Assembly (NCBI RefSeq): GCF_001866655.1
Contig: NZ_MLYR01000047.1
Span: 1-64,000, forward strand
DNA length: 64,000 nucleotides
Source: Bacillus sp. MUM 116
GTDB taxonomy: Bacteria > Bacillota > Bacilli > Bacillales > Cytobacillaceae
Direction of reading: 5' to 3'
The position numbers and the translations under genes were made by a program. Below the pieces are notes generated by a model. It saw only the letters and a program-made list of their open reading frames with translations, did not search any database and had not been told where the DNA came from. Below are positions 54,669-64,000 of the stretch, in pieces (positions within the stretch are counted from its first letter, which is position 1; every line of letters begins with the position of its first letter).

Positions 54669-56054
54669 TTATTTTCCTAAACAGAACTGTGAAAACAGCT
54701 GGTCAATTAAGCTTTCATGGACACTGTCGCCAATTACTTCCCCCAGCAGCTCCCAGACCCTGGTTAAATCAATTTGAACAATATCAATCGGAGTCCCAAA
54801 TTCGACTCCGTCAATCGCTTCTTCAATTGAATTTAATGCTTGATTCAATAAAGCAATATGACGGCTGTTTGAAACATAGGTCATATCCCCGGCCTCTATT
54901 GTGCCAGCAAAAAATAACGAAGAAATGGCCTCTTCCAATTCATCGACCCCTCGGTCTTCTAGAAGCGATGTCGTCACCAGCTTATGTCCGCGAGCCAGCT
55001 CCTTAACCCGATCTAAATCAATTTTCTGCGGAAGGTCGGTTTTGTTGACAATCACAATGACATCCATTCCTTCAACAGCCTTAAAAAGATTTTCATCTTC
55101 CATTGTTAACTCATCGGAATAATTTAAAACGAGCAAGATCAAATCAGCCTCACGTAAAACCTGGCGGGAACGCTCAACACCAATCCGTTCCACAATATCT
55201 TCTGTTTCCCGGATTCCCGCTGTATCCAAAAGTCTTAGCGGCACACCTCTTACATTAACATATTCTTCAATTACATCACGGGTTGTCCCAGGAATATCCG
55301 TAACAATCGCTTTATTTTCGTGAACCAAACTATTTAATAACGAAGATTTTCCCACATTCGGGCGGCCGACAATAACTGTCGATAATCCTTCACGTAAAAT
55401 TTTCCCCTGCTGAGAGGTTTGTAAAAGCTTTTTAATTTCTTCCCGTACAAAAGCCGCTTTTTCCTTCAGCATTTTATGAGTCATTTCCTCGACATCATCG
55501 TATTCTGGATAATCAATATTTACTTCAACATGAGCTAGGATTTCTAGAATTTCCTGACGCAATGTGCGAATCAGCCGAGATAGTCTTCCTTCCATCTGCC
55601 CTAATGCAACATTCATCGCCCGGTCTGTTTTTGCCCGTATTAAATCCATGACTGCCTCTGCCTGCGATAAATCGATACGTCCATTTAAAAAGGCCCGTTT
55701 CGTAAATTCACCAGGTTCGGCAAGCCGTGCTCCATTATTTAAAACTAATTGCAACACGCGGTTAACAGAAACAATCCCGCCATGGCAATTAATCTCTACA
55801 ACATCCTCTTTTGTAAAGGTTTTTGGCCCTTTCATCAACGATACCATTACTTCTTCCACTACTTGTCCATTTTTAGGATCAATGAGATGGCCGTAATGAA
55901 TCGTATGGGAAGCCATATCCAGCAGCCTTTTTTCGCTGATACTTTTAAACACCTTATCGGCAATCCTAAAAGCATCATCACCACTTAATCTTACAATCGC
56001 GATAGCCCCTTCACCCATCGGTGTCGAAATCGCCGCAATCGTGTCAAATTCCAT
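54669..56054 (-). CDS. mnmE: tRNA modification GTPase MnmE (TrmE/ThdF)
   Basis: This 461-residue protein has an N-terminal formyl-THF-binding domain (about 1-120). A Ras-like G domain (P-loop [15 protein letters not shown] at about 228-242, [14 protein letters not shown]) sits within a helical domain, and the C-terminus ends in Cys-Leu-Gly-Lys (usual C-I/L-G-K). With MnmG it installs the cmnm5 group. DnaA boxes lie between it and jag. Confidence 0.97.
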   Translation of the reverse strand: MEFDTIAAISTPMGEGAIAIVRLSGDDAFRIADKVFKSISEKRLLDMASHTIHYGHLIDPKNGQVVEEVMVSLMKGPKTFTKEDVVEINCHGGIVSVNRVLQLVLNNGARLAEPGEFTKRAFLNGRIDLSQAEAVMDLIRAKTDRAMNVALGQMEGRLSRLIRTLRQEILEILAHVEVNIDYPEYDDVEEMTHKMLKEKAAFVREEIKKLLQTSQQGKILREGLSTVIVGRPNVGKSSLLNSLVHENKAIVTDIPGTTRDVIEEYVNVRGVPLRLLDTAGIRETEDIVERIGVERSRQVLREADLILLVLNYSDELTMEDENLFKAVEGMDVIVIVNKTDLPQKIDLDRVKELARGHKLVTTSLLEDRGVDELEEAISSLFFAGTIEAGDMTYVSNSRHIALLNQALNSIEEAIDGVEFGTPIDIVQIDLTRVWELLGEVIGDSVHESLIDQLFSQFCLGK

Positions 56055-56159
56055 TTTGGTTCACCTCTCTTACCTAAAAAATATTTATCGTAAAAAATGA
56101 ATATTTAGCTCCAAATTATTAGAATATCACATCAGATTCCGTTAAAAAAGGAATCTGTA

Positions 56160-56205
56160 TTATCCACAGTGGCAAGTATTTACCTTTTATTTTAACTTAT
56201 CCACA
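56160..56205. promoter_or_regulatory. DnaA boxes between jag and mnmE
   Basis: Perfect TTATCCACA boxes at 56160-56168 and 56197-56205. A DnaA-box cluster in the jag-thdF interval is known in B. subtilis. The rest of 56055-56363 holds a short TTTTCCGC-type palindrome (about 56286-56305) and the terminator. Confidence 0.8.
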
Positions 56206-56317
56206 TGTGAATAACAATAAAACAAACATTCCCACAAACCTTTTTTAAAAAGCAGTTTTGAATGTGCCTGTCAATTTCCTCTATTAGGCATATCGTTTTC
56301 CGCGGGCGGAAAACAGA

Positions 56318-56360
56318 GTAAAAAAAGACACTCTATCAAGTTGATAGAGCGTCTTTTGAC
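56318..56360 (-). terminator. Terminator after jag
   Basis: AAAAGACGCTCTATCAA pairs with TTGATAGAGTGTCTTTT, with a T run on the minus strand. Confidence 0.9.
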
Positions 56361-56363
56361 TTT

Positions 56364-56984
56364 TTATTTTGCCGGAACAATGACTATATATCGATGCGGT
56401 TCTGTCCCATCAGAAAATGTTTTTATCCGTTTATTTCCAGATAATGCAGTATGGATCACTTTCCGTTCATAAGATGGCATTGGCTCCAGGGCCACATCTT
56501 TACCAGTCTTAACTGCCTTTTGGGCAAGACGATGAGCTAATTGAATTAATGTCTCATTCCTGCGGTTCCGGTAATCTTCAGCATCCAAAATAACGGTTAA
56601 ATATTGATTCGACGAGCGATTAATAACAAGCTGGGTCAAATATTGCAGTGAATTTAAAGTTTGTCCTCTTTTTCCAATCAATAATGCAATCTTTTCACCT
56701 GTTAAAATGAAATTCACCTGTTTTCCTTGACGTTTTACTTCAATTTCAACTGGCGCTCCCATTTGTTTGCTGACATTCTTTAGAAAATTTTTAGCTTCCT
56801 CAATTGGATCAATGACTAAGGTTACTTTTACCACCGCCGGTCGTGAGCCAAAAATGCCAAAGAGCCCCTTTTTCCCCTCATCAATAATGTCGATTTCTGC
56901 GCGGTCCTTTGTTGTTTGCAATTGAGCTAAAGCTGATTCTACTGCTTCTTCGACATTCTGTCCTGTAGCAGTTACCTGTTTCAC
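56364..56984 (-). CDS. jag: RNA-binding protein Jag (KhpB/EloR type)
   Basis: This 206-residue protein has an N-terminal Jag domain (about 1-50), a KH domain with [16 protein letters not shown] (about 104-119), and an R3H domain with [16 protein letters not shown] (about 138-153). It associates with SpoIIIJ and, in related bacteria, with KhpA in regulating cell elongation. Its start overlaps the spoIIIJ stop by four bases. Confidence 0.95.
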   Translation of the reverse strand: MKQVTATGQNVEEAVESALAQLQTTKDRAEIDIIDEGKKGLFGIFGSRPAVVKVTLVIDPIEEAKNFLKNVSKQMGAPVEIEVKRQGKQVNFILTGEKIALLIGKRGQTLNSLQYLTQLVINRSSNQYLTVILDAEDYRNRRNETLIQLAHRLAQKAVKTGKDVALEPMPSYERKVIHTALSGNKRIKTFSDGTEPHRYIVIVPAK

Positions 56985-57757
56985 TTCTTTGCTCCTCCCG
57001 CTTTGCCGGTGGCTTTTGCCTTTAATTCCGGCCCTTTAATAAAATAGGTTTGAACAATCATGAAAATATTCCCGACTACCCAATACAAAGAGAGTGCAGC
57101 TGGGAAATTAAAAGCAAAAATGACAATCATAATCGGCATCATCCAAACCATCATCGCCATTTGCGGATTTTGGTTTTCCGTACCGGCCATCATCATTTTT
57201 TGTTGAATAAACGTCGTAATCCCTGCTACAATCGGTAAAATATAGTAAGGATCTTTATGCCCTAAGTCAAACCATAGGAAACTATCCTGGGCAATTTCAC
57301 TTGTTCTTGAAATTGCATGATAAAAACCAATTAGAACTGGCATTTGGATGATTAACGGAAAACATCCAGCCATCGGATTCACACCATTTTGTTGGAAAAG
57401 TGCCATCGTTTCTTGCTGTAATTTTTGCTGAGTTTTCTGATCTTTAGAGCTGTATTTTTTTCTAAGTTCCTGCAGCTGTGGCTGAAGTGCCTGCATGGCC
57501 TTTGAACTTCTCGTCTGCTTAATCATCAACGGCAAAATAACCAAACGAACCAGAATCGTAACGACAATAAGCGATAACCCGTAGCTTCCGCCGAGTAAAT
57601 GTGCTACCTCTTTAATCAGCCAAGATAAAGGATAAACAATATATTGATTCCAAAATCCCGTACTTTCTGCTGTGATTGGCTGCTTAATCTGACTACATCC
57701 AGTTAAAAACAGGAACAAAGAAAGAATCCCCGATAAAAGTAATATTCTTCTTTTCAA
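56981..57757 (-). CDS. spoIIIJ: Membrane protein insertase YidC1 (SpoIIIJ)
   Basis: This 258-residue lipoprotein has a signal peptide ending in [10 protein letters not shown] (lipid-modified Cys at about 21), five membrane spans and the YidC region [20 protein letters not shown]. It inserts membrane proteins and is needed at stage III of sporulation. Directly upstream of jag, as in B. subtilis, which also has a second copy (yqjG/misCB) elsewhere. Confidence 0.95.
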   Translation of the reverse strand: MKRRILLLSGILSLFLFLTGCSQIKQPITAESTGFWNQYIVYPLSWLIKEVAHLLGGSYGLSLIVVTILVRLVILPLMIKQTRSSKAMQALQPQLQELRKKYSSKDQKTQQKLQQETMALFQQNGVNPMAGCFPLIIQMPVLIGFYHAISRTSEIAQDSFLWFDLGHKDPYYILPIVAGITTFIQQKMMMAGTENQNPQMAMMVWMMPIMIVIFAFNFPAALSLYWVVGNIFMIVQTYFIKGPELKAKATGKAGGAKK

Positions 57758-57879
57758 CCAAATTTCCCTCCTTATTCAAAATATAAATATCCCGCTTGTA
57801 TGTATTTTTCTTATGAGTATTTTACCATTTTCTTGTATTAAATGTCTTTATTCCATAGTAAACAAAGAAATACTTTCCT

Positions 57880-58233
57880 TTATGTTCTTTTAGGACTCTT
57901 TAAAACCTTTCCTACCTTCAACACATGCGTTAAGCTTTTTTTTACCTCAAAAAAATCCATTTCCGCCGCAGGCTTTCTGGCAATAATGATATAATCATTC
58001 CCTGCATAAAGCTGATCCTTTAGCTCAAAGATTGCTTGCCGGATATAGCGTTTTATTTGGTTTCTCGTAACGGCATTGCCAAGCTTTTTGCTGACAGACA
58101 ATCCAATGCGAAAAATTTCCTGCCCCTCTTTTTTTAATGAATAGACAACAAATTGGCGATTCGCAAAAGAATACCCCTTTTGGAAGATCTCTTGAAAGTC
58201 TTTATTTTTTTTGACCCTAAGTTCCTTTTTCAT
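57880..58233 (-). CDS. rnpA: Ribonuclease P protein component
   Basis: This basic protein of about 117 residues supports the catalytic RNA in maturing tRNA 5' ends. It has the RNR motif [15 protein letters not shown] (about 52-66) and the typical start [14 protein letters not shown]. The ATG at 58233 with AAGGTG upstream is used; the frame opens 12 codons earlier, next to a dispersed repeat. Confidence 0.95.
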   Translation of the reverse strand: MKKELRVKKNKDFQEIFQKGYSFANRQFVVYSLKKEGQEIFRIGLSVSKKLGNAVTRNQIKRYIRQAIFELKDQLYAGNDYIIIARKPAAEMDFFEVKKSLTHVLKVGKVLKSPKRT

Positions 58234-58269
58234 TAAAACACCTTCAGTCTGAATAGTCTCAGTACTCAT

Positions 58270-58417
58270 ATTGTCTAGCGCAAGCGTCTAGCCCCTCGAG
58301 GGAAAAATGAACTGCTTTTTTCCTAGGTTGCTTCGGTCCTATCGATGAAGTCAAAGAACGACTTAACCGCCAGGACCAAAAGCCTTTTCGGGGCTGATCA
58401 AGGCGCTTCCGCTTTTC
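58270..58417. repeat. Dispersed palindromic repeat, copy 4
   Basis: Begins GTCTAGCGCAAGCGTCTAGC and ends AAGGCGCTTCCGCTTTT. It lies between rpmH and rnpA. It is a close inverse copy of copy 5 at 63446, sharing CCTAGGTTGCTTCGGTCCTA. Confidence 0.8.
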
Positions 58418-58439
58418 ATTTTTCCCCTTTTAATTAGAA

Positions 58440-58469
58440 AAAAGACCACTGAGACGTTTCAGTGGTCTA
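58440..58469 (-). terminator. Terminator overlapping the rpmH stop
   Basis: GACCACTGA and TCAGTGGTC pair with a T run on the minus strand. The rpmH TAG codon touches the stem. Confidence 0.85.
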
Positions 58470-58601
58470 AGCTGATAATACTTTTCTTCCTTTTTGACGA
58501 CGGCGAGCAAGAACTTTACGTCCGTTTGCTGAGCTCATTCGACTGCGGAAACCGTGAACTTTACTATGCTTACGTTTATTTGGTTGATATGTTCTTTTCA
58601 T
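58467..58601 (-). CDS. rpmH: 50S ribosomal protein L34
   Basis: A 44-residue, very basic protein: [20 protein letters not shown], then [20 protein letters not shown] and a short tail, the near-universal L34 sequence. The ATG follows GGAGGTGTC. It is the first gene left of oriC and was too short for a 60-codon cut-off. Confidence 0.98.
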   Translation of the reverse strand: MKRTYQPNKRKHSKVHGFRSRMSSANGRKVLARRRQKGRKVLSA

Positions 58602-58794
58602 TATATGACACCTCCCTGAGGAATAGCTATCAAGTTTAATGCCTTTGACAGTCTTACTTATTATAAAGAGGTCTACATATGATTGTCAACCACTCTCCTG
58701 CCATTGTTCCCAATTTCCATTATTTTTTAGTATGAATGATTTTGCTGCTTATTTGAAAACCTAAATTGGTAAGTTAATACTGCAATTCCCCGCC

Positions 58795-59070
58795 TGTGGA
58801 TAATTAATCGACATATTTTTTACACATTTCACAAGTTATCGACAGCTTTTTCACAAAACCATTACTTGTGGACAATTTTTACCCACAATGTATCACTCTT
58901 GTGGATAAACTACGAAAAACCATTGCACCTCTTGTTATTATTTGATATTATATTTGTGTTTTCACTCTGAATAACTTTGTCTCAAAATATTATTATCCAC
59001 AATTTGTGGATAACGTGTGGATAGGTTGTTCAAGTGTTCTGCAGAAAGTTGTCCACAAGAGGTGGATATT
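58795..59070. promoter_or_regulatory. oriC: oriC, upstream (incA/incB-like) DnaA-box region
   Basis: DnaA boxes TGTGGATAA at 58795, 58900 and 59005 and TTATCCACA at 58993. Near matches include TGTGGACAA (58867), TGTGGATAG (59016), TTGTCCACA (59049) and TTATCGACA (58836). The rpmH-dnaA gap (58602-59251) is otherwise AT-rich, with the dnaA promoter presumably at about 59100-59200. This matches the bipartite Bacillus origin. Confidence 0.93.
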
Positions 59071-59251
59071 GTCGAAACTCCACTTTATTTCCTTATTATA
59101 TATTTTTCCACAACCACTGTTTCGTATATTTATAAATTAATAGATTGTACAGCTTGTATAACTTGTTTTTTCACGAAACTTTTGGGAGCTCGGCAGTTTT
59201 TATCTAAAGTGAAGTTACACAATTTATTACATGAAAAAGGAGGGAAACTCG

Positions 59252-60598
59252 TTGGAAAATATTGCGGATCTTTGGAATGCGTCGCTTACCAATATAGAAA
59301 AAAAGATAAGTAAGCCCAGCTTTGATACATGGCTAAAGTCGACAAAGGCTCATTCCCTTCAAGGAAATCTGCTTGTTGTTACAGCACCAAATGAATTTGC
59401 ACGTGATTGGCTGGAAGAGCGCTATTCCCAGTTAATCTCAGGTATTCTTTATGAAATTACCGGAGAAGAGCTATCTGTGAAATTTATTATTCCGCATAAT
59501 CAAAATGAGGGAGAAATGGATGTACCAGCGCCTCCAAAAAAGGCAAAAAAGGAAGAAGATCAAATTGATTTTCCTCAAAACATATTAAATCCTAAGTATC
59601 TTTTTGATTCGTTCGTAATTGGTTCAGGAAACCGCTTTGCCCATGCAGCATCGCTCGCCGTAGCTGAAGCACCGGCAAAAGCCTATAATCCTTTATTTAT
59701 ATATGGCGGAGTAGGATTGGGTAAAACCCACCTAATGCATGCTATTGGCCATTATGTATTAGATCATAAGCCTTCAGCAAAAGTCGTTTATTTATCATCA
59801 GAAAAATTTACAAATGAATTTATTAACTCAATTCGTGACAATAAAGCGGAAAGTTTTCGCAATAAGTATCGAAATGTAGATGTCCTGTTAATTGACGATA
59901 TTCAATTTTTAGCTGGAAAAGAATCAACCCAGGAAGAATTTTTCCATACCTTTAATGCTCTTCACGAAGAAAGTAAACAAATTATTATCTCAAGTGACCG
60001 TCCACCAAGGGAAATTCCTACATTGGAGGATCGGCTTCGCTCTCGTTTTGAGTGGGGATTAATTACTGATATTACACCACCAGACCTTGAAACAAGGATT
60101 GCCATTCTTCGTAAAAAAGCAAAAGCTGAAGGATTGGATATCCCGAATGAGGTCATGTTATATATTGCAAATCAAATCGATTCAAACATTCGGGAACTCG
60201 AAGGTGCACTGATTCGTGTTGTCGCCTATTCATCATTAATAAATAAAGATATCAATGCGGATCTAGCAGCTGAAGCATTGAAGGATATTATCCCTAGCTC
60301 TAAGCCAAAAGTTATTACGATTCTTGATATTCAAAGAGTGGTTGGTGAACAGTTTGGTGTAAAGCTGGAGGATTTTAAAGCTAAAAAACGGACAAAGTCT
60401 GTTGCATTTCCAAGACAAATTGCGATGTACTTATCCAGGGAATTAACAGATCATTCTCTGCCAAAAATCGGAGAAGAATTTGGCGGCAGAGACCACACTA
60501 CCGTTATTCATGCCCACGAAAAAATTTCTAAAATGCTGCAAAGCGATGCACAATTGCAAAAACAGATGAAAGAATTAAATGAACTATTAAAGGTTTAA
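59252..60598 (+). CDS. dnaA: Chromosomal replication initiator protein DnaA
   Basis: This 448-residue initiator has N-terminal domain I (about 1-85), a linker, an AAA+ domain with Walker [16 protein letters not shown] (about 152-166) and Walker [15 protein letters not shown] (about 214-227), and domain IV with the box-binding signature [11 protein letters not shown]. The start is TTG at 59252 with AAAGGAGGG eight bases before; this gives the family-like Leu/Met-Glu-Asn-Ile-x-Asp-Leu-Trp start. An ATG at 59231 lies before the ribosome binding site. Confidence 0.98.
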   Translation: MENIADLWNASLTNIEKKISKPSFDTWLKSTKAHSLQGNLLVVTAPNEFARDWLEERYSQLISGILYEITGEELSVKFIIPHNQNEGEMDVPAPPKKAKKEEDQIDFPQNILNPKYLFDSFVIGSGNRFAHAASLAVAEAPAKAYNPLFIYGGVGLGKTHLMHAIGHYVLDHKPSAKVVYLSSEKFTNEFINSIRDNKAESFRNKYRNVDVLLIDDIQFLAGKESTQEEFFHTFNALHEESKQIIISSDRPPREIPTLEDRLRSRFEWGLITDITPPDLETRIAILRKKAKAEGLDIPNEVMLYIANQIDSNIRELEGALIRVVAYSSLINKDINADLAAEALKDIIPSSKPKVITILDIQRVVGEQFGVKLEDFKAKKRTKSVAFPRQIAMYLSRELTDHSLPKIGEEFGGRDHTTVIHAHEKISKMLQSDAQLQKQMKELNELLKV

Positions 60599-60643
60599 GG
60601 AAATTCGAATTATGTGAATAACTTTTACTGATTCATGCACAGT

Positions 60644-60762
60644 CTGTCCACATGTGGATAGGCTGTGTTTCCATTGAAAAATTGGAGTTATCCACATACT
60701 AACAGGCCCTACTAGTACTTCTACTATTTTTTTAAAAAATATTATTATATATAATCGCCATT
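60644..60762. promoter_or_regulatory. oriC: oriC, downstream (incC-like) boxes, DnaA-trio and unwinding element
   Basis: Boxes CTGTCCACA (60644), TGTGGATAG (60653) and TTATCCACA (60688) are followed by CCTACTAGTACTTCTACTA (60708-60726), the DnaA-trio repeat. An AT-rich stretch (60727-60760) follows, where strands open. This is the layout of the B. subtilis dnaA-dnaN interval. Confidence 0.93.
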
Positions 60763-60792
60763 AAAATATGCATAATCGGAGGAATTTCTAAA

Positions 60793-61929
60793 ATGAGATT
60801 TATCATTCAACGGGACCGCCTCGTTCAAAGTGTCCAAGATGTAATGAAAGCTGTCACTTCAAGAACTACGATTCCAATTTTAACGGGAATTAAAATTACT
60901 GCAGCAGAAGAAGGAGTTACTTTAACAGGGAGTGATTCGGATGTTTCAATTGAATCATTTATTCCAAAAGAAGACGAAGGAAATGAAATTGTTGAAATCA
61001 AACAAACAGGCGCGATTGTTCTACAAGCTAAGTTTTTTAGTGAGATTGTCAAAAAGCTCCCTACAGATTCCGTTGAAATAGAAGTTCTTGGCTCACTGCA
61101 AACGGTTATTCGCTCAGGAAAATCTGAATTTAATCTTATTGGCCTAGATGCAGAAGAATATCCACATCTTCCGCAAATTGAAGAAAATAATAAATTCCAT
61201 ATTGCAACAGATCTTTTAAAAGCAATGATTCGCCAAACCGTTTTCGCCGTGTCCTCCTCAGAAACACGCCCCATCTTGACAGGTGTAAACTGGAAGATTG
61301 AAAATGGCGAATTAACCTGTATTGCAACAGATAGTCACCGCTTGGCATTAAGGAAAGTGAGAATCGAAACGGAAAACAATGAAATTTATAATGTTGTCAT
61401 CCCGGGAAAAAGTTTGAATGAATTAAATAAGATTATTGATGATTCCAATGAATTAATTGATATTGTTATTACGGAAAACCAAATTTTATTTAAAGCGAAA
61501 CATTTATTATTTTTCTCAAGGCTTTTAGAAGGAAATTATCCTGATACATCCCGATTGATTCCAAATGAAAGCAAAACAGATGTGACCGTTAATACAAAGG
61601 CTTTCCTTCATGCCATTGACCGTGCTTCCTTACTTGCGCGGGAAGGAAGAAATAATGTGGTTAAATTTGCAACAAACGAGGGAGGAATTATCGAAGTTTC
61701 TTCCAATACTCCTGAAATTGGTAAGGTAGTGGAGGAAATTCAAAGCCAATCCATTGAAGGAGAAGAATTAAAAATTTCCTTTAGTGCAAAATATATGATG
61801 GATGCCTTAAAAGCATTAGAAGGAACAGAAATTTGCATTAGCTTTACCGGGGCGATGCGTCCATTCCTGATTCGTCCACTGCATGACGAAACAACCTTGC
61901 AACTTATTTTACCGGTAAGAACTTACTAA
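60793..61929 (+). CDS. dnaN: DNA polymerase III sliding clamp (beta subunit)
   Basis: This 378-residue protein forms a dimeric ring that tethers polymerase to DNA. The three clamp domains lie at about 1-125, 128-248 and 250-378; typical sequences are MRFIIQRDRLVQSVQDVMKA, TDSHRLALRKV and the C-terminal LILPVRTY. The start follows CGGAGG. It is second in the dnaA-dnaN operon. A short hairpin with T run at about 62001-62029 and a truncated repeat fragment follow. Confidence 0.98.
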   Translation: MRFIIQRDRLVQSVQDVMKAVTSRTTIPILTGIKITAAEEGVTLTGSDSDVSIESFIPKEDEGNEIVEIKQTGAIVLQAKFFSEIVKKLPTDSVEIEVLGSLQTVIRSGKSEFNLIGLDAEEYPHLPQIEENNKFHIATDLLKAMIRQTVFAVSSSETRPILTGVNWKIENGELTCIATDSHRLALRKVRIETENNEIYNVVIPGKSLNELNKIIDDSNELIDIVITENQILFKAKHLLFFSRLLEGNYPDTSRLIPNESKTDVTVNTKAFLHAIDRASLLAREGRNNVVKFATNEGGIIEVSSNTPEIGKVVEEIQSQSIEGEELKISFSAKYMMDALKALEGTEICISFTGAMRPFLIRPLHDETTLQLILPVRTY

Positions 61930-61966
61930 AAGACGGAAGCGCCCCATGCCAGAATCGGGGGATTCT
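61930..61966. repeat. Truncated end of the dispersed repeat
   Basis: AAGACGGAAGCGCCCCATG resembles the outer arm of the longer repeats at 43741 and 63446, but the rest is missing. It sits right after dnaN. Confidence 0.45.
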
Positions 61967-61995
61967 CAAAGACCGGATAAATTTTTTTAAAAAAA

Positions 61996-62030
61996 TAGAG
62001 CTGCCAGAGTGATTGGCAGCTTTTTTTTAG
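61996..62030 (+). terminator. Terminator after dnaN
   Basis: AGAGCTGCCA and TGGCAGCTTTTTTTT form a stem of about 9 bp with a T run. Confidence 0.75.
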
Positions 62031-62102
62031 ATTTCTTTGTATCCAAGTGATTTTTTTAGTAAAATAAAGTATTGAGACCATTTTTGAAATGAGTGATGGA
62101 TT

Positions 62103-62321
62103 ATGCCTGACAAAATAGAAATAGACACAGAATTTATTACATTAGGTCAATTTCTTAAACTAGCGGATGTTATTCAAACCGGTGGAATGGCAAAATGGTT
62201 TTTAAGCGAGCACCAAATAATTATTAATGGGGAACAAGATCAAAGAAGAGGAAGAAAACTTCGTGCCGGTGACAAAGTTGATATTCCCGGTTTTGGAGAT
62301 TTTCTTATTACGGAAAAATAG
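62103..62321 (+). CDS. yaaA: S4 domain protein YaaA (RlbA type)
   Basis: This 72-residue protein is a single S4 RNA-binding domain: [20 protein letters not shown] and [21 protein letters not shown]. subtilis yaaA/rlbA is between dnaN and recF in the same way and is thought to act in 50S assembly. It is 17 bases upstream of recF, presumably in one operon. Confidence 0.94.
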   Translation: MPDKIEIDTEFITLGQFLKLADVIQTGGMAKWFLSEHQIIINGEQDQRRGRKLRAGDKVDIPGFGDFLITEK

Positions 62322-62338
62322 AAGGATGTTACATTTTT

Positions 62339-63463
62339 ATGTACATTGAACAATTAGCCTTAAAAAATTATCGGAACTATGAAACATTATCGATTGACTT
62401 TGAAAATAAAGTGAATGTGATTTTAGGTGAAAACGCCCAGGGGAAAACCAATGTAATGGAGTCGATTTATGTTTTAGCTATGGCTAAATCCCACCGGACT
62501 TCAAACGACAAAGATCTTATTCGCTGGGACCAAGAGTATGCTAAAATAGAAGGTAGAATTCAAAAGCAACATAGTTCTTTACCACTGCAGCTCGTTATCT
62601 CTAAAAAAGGGAAAAAGGCAAAATGTAACCATATTGAACAACAAAAGTTGAGCCAATATGTTGGAAATCTAAATGTCGTGATGTTTGCGCCGGAGGATCT
62701 AAACCTAGTAAAGGGAAGTCCGCAAGTGAGAAGGCGTTTTATTGATATGGAAATTGGCCAGGTATCTCCGGTTTATTTACATGATATGAGCCAATATCAA
62801 AAAATACTGCAACAACGAAATCATTTTTTAAAAATGATGCAGATTAAAAAGCAGTCAGACCAAACGATGCTGGAAATATTAACAGAGCAGTTTATTGCAA
62901 CAGCCGTAAAGATCATTCATAAGCGTTTTGAATTCCTTCAACTTCTTGAAAAATGGGCACAGCCGATTCATAGTGGAATCTCCAGAGGATTAGAATCGCT
63001 TAAAATTGAGTACAAACCATCGGTGGATGTATTAGAAGGCCAAGAATTGTCGAAAATGATAGCATCCTATGAAGAAAAGTTCAACAAAGTGAAATCAAGG
63101 GAGATTGAACGCGGAACAACCCTGTTTGGCCCCCATCGTGATGATTTATTATTTTTCGTTAATAATCGGGATGTACAAACATTTGGATCTCAGGGGCAGC
63201 AGCGGACAACAGCTCTTTCAGTTAAACTTGCCGAAATTGAATTAATTCATTCGCAAATTGGCGAGTTTCCCATTTTACTTCTTGATGATGTGTTATCAGA
63301 ATTGGATGACTACCGTCAGTCCCATCTGCTCAATACCATTCAAGGAAGGGTTCAGACGTTTGTGACAACGACAAGTGTCGATGGAATCCACCATCAAACA
63401 TTAAAAGACGCTTCGACATTTGAAGTAGAATCCGGTGTAATAAGAAAAACGGAAGCGCCTTGA
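62339..63463 (+). CDS. recF: DNA replication and repair protein RecF
   Basis: This 374-residue SMC-like ATPase loads RecA at gaps with RecO and RecR. Walker A is [15 protein letters not shown] (about 30-44), signature [20 protein letters not shown], Walker [14 protein letters not shown]. Unusual: the last codons and stop (Lys-Thr-Glu-Ala-Pro-stop) come from the end of a dispersed repeat that begins at about 63446, so the C-terminus was rewritten by the insertion. Confidence 0.97.
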   Translation: MYIEQLALKNYRNYETLSIDFENKVNVILGENAQGKTNVMESIYVLAMAKSHRTSNDKDLIRWDQEYAKIEGRIQKQHSSLPLQLVISKKGKKAKCNHIEQQKLSQYVGNLNVVMFAPEDLNLVKGSPQVRRRFIDMEIGQVSPVYLHDMSQYQKILQQRNHFLKMMQIKKQSDQTMLEILTEQFIATAVKIIHKRFEFLQLLEKWAQPIHSGISRGLESLKIEYKPSVDVLEGQELSKMIASYEEKFNKVKSREIERGTTLFGPHRDDLLFFVNNRDVQTFGSQGQQRTTALSVKLAEIELIHSQIGEFPILLLDDVLSELDDYRQSHLLNTIQGRVQTFVTTTSVDGIHHQTLKDASTFEVESGVIRKTEAP

Positions 63464-63600
63464 TAGACCCCCGACAAGGCTTTAGGTCCTGGCGGCGGTG
63501 AAGTCGTTCTTTGACTTCATCGACAGGACCGAAGCAACCTAGGAAAAAAGCAGTTCATTTTTTCCCTCGAGGGGCTAGGCGCTGGTCCATTCTCGAAGTC
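63446..63600. repeat. Dispersed palindromic repeat, copy 5 (overlaps recF end)
   Basis: Begins AAAACGGAAGCGCCTTGATA and ends GGGGCTAGGCGCTGGTCCAT. The inside has GTGAAGTCGTTCTTTGACTT and CCTAGGAAAAAAGCAGTTCA arms. It is an inverse copy of copy 4, on the other side of oriC. Confidence 0.82.
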
Positions 63601-63648
63601 CAATGATATAAATTCTTATCAATCAAGAAAGTAGATTGAGGTGGAAGT

Positions 63649-63897
63649 GTGTATATTCATATTGGGGAAGATTTAAATATCAGGGCAAGGGATATTATTT
63701 CTATATTAGATAAAGAAAGTGCAAAGTCTTCTGAAATGGTGGGGGAATTCCTGCATCAGCATGAAGAAAAAGTCATTAACCTTTCAAAAAACCCCTATAA
63801 GTCAGTTGTGATTACCTCTGACAAAATTTATTTATCCCCCATTGCTTCCGGGACCTTAAAGAAACGTTCAAGTCAGAAGAACCAATCGGAATTATAA
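63649..63897 (+). CDS. remB: Extracellular matrix regulatory protein RemB (YaaB)
   Basis: This 82-residue protein has the DUF370-type start MYIHIGEDLNIRARDIISIL and KSVVITSDKIYLSPIASGTL near its end, matching YaaB/RemB, a regulator of biofilm matrix genes in B. subtilis. The GTG start at 63649 follows GAGGTG. It sits between recF and gyrB, as in B. subtilis. Confidence 0.92.
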   Translation: MYIHIGEDLNIRARDIISILDKESAKSSEMVGEFLHQHEEKVINLSKNPYKSVVITSDKIYLSPIASGTLKKRSSQKNQSEL

Positions 63898-63964
63898 ATA
63901 TAATAAATAATCTTCTACTTTTGATATATAGATTGACTTTGGTAGAAAGTGCAGGTGAAAAGCT

Positions 63965-64000
63965 TTGACAATGGAACAAAAAACATTTCAAGAACCAGCA
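63965..64000 (+). CDS. gyrB: DNA gyrase subunit B, 5' end only
   Basis: Only the first 12 codons are inside the window (Met-Thr-Met-Glu-Gln-Lys...). A TTG at 63965 is the likely start, with CAGGTG seven bases before; the ATG at 63971 is an alternative. Identity rests on position after remB and the MEQK-type start seen in Bacillus GyrB. Confidence 0.85.
   Translation, partial: MTMEQKTFQEPA

Overview
The window is a chromosomal replication-origin region from a spore-forming Bacillaceae bacterium, Bacillus- or Neobacillus-like. Supporting this are the order rpmH-oriC-dnaA-dnaN-yaaA-recF-remB-gyrB, the jag/spoIIIJ/noc/soj/spo0J block, the spore-protease-like yyaC, the walRKHIJ-htrC-rlmH block, strong AGGAGG ribosome binding sites and the low G+C. 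The genus is inferred from gene order and protein resemblance; no database search was run.

From the right, 59.2-64 kb reads rightwards from oriC (dnaA, dnaN, yaaA, recF, remB, start of gyrB). oriC has DnaA boxes on both sides of dnaA and an AT-rich unwinding element before dnaN. From 58.6 down to 46 kb, genes read leftwards: rpmH, rnpA, spoIIIJ, jag, mnmE, mnmG, rsmG, noc, parA, parB, then a DUF554 protein, yyaC, an MscS channel and a DUF951 protein. From 46 to 33 kb come a molybdopterin oxidoreductase, ychF, rpsF-ssb-rpsR, a UTP-glucose-1-phosphate uridylyltransferase, yybS-gdpP-rplI, dnaB and purA. Next are four tRNAs (Lys, Glu, Asp, Phe) and the essential walR-walK-walH-walI-walJ-htrC operon, followed by a small CxxH/CxxC protein gene and rlmH (24.7 kb).

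Downstream of rlmH (24.7 to 14.9 kb) the DNA is accessory and modular. The last codons of rlmH (Gly-Glu-Pro-Tyr-His-Lys-stop) recur at about 20.3, 16.2 and 14.9 kb in the same orientation, with mostly synonymous base changes. They are bounded by inverted CCTCATTTA / TAAATGAGG motifs. This is the layout of chained staphylococcal cassette chromosome (SCC) elements at orfX/rlmH, and I read it as three tandem SCC-like cassettes. They carry (1) a regulator plus MFS transporter plus M20 amidohydrolase, (2) a glycine-riboswitch-controlled amino acid permease, PhnA, a GIY-YIG protein and a methyltransferase, and (3) a lone 2-oxoglutarate/Fe(II)-type oxygenase. No cassette recombinase gene is in the window.

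From 14.6 to 0 kb is further variable DNA: a GyrI-like protein and a WYL regulator, a LysR regulator, a lysophospholipid-transporter-like MFS protein, an O-antigen-ligase-like protein, a FabF paralogue with a decayed duplicate, mqo, a Crp/Fnr-regulator/MFS divergent pair, a DoxX protein, and serA under a ZTP riboswitch. A family of long imperfect palindromic repeats is scattered from 40 to 63.6 kb, including inverted copies on either side of oriC.
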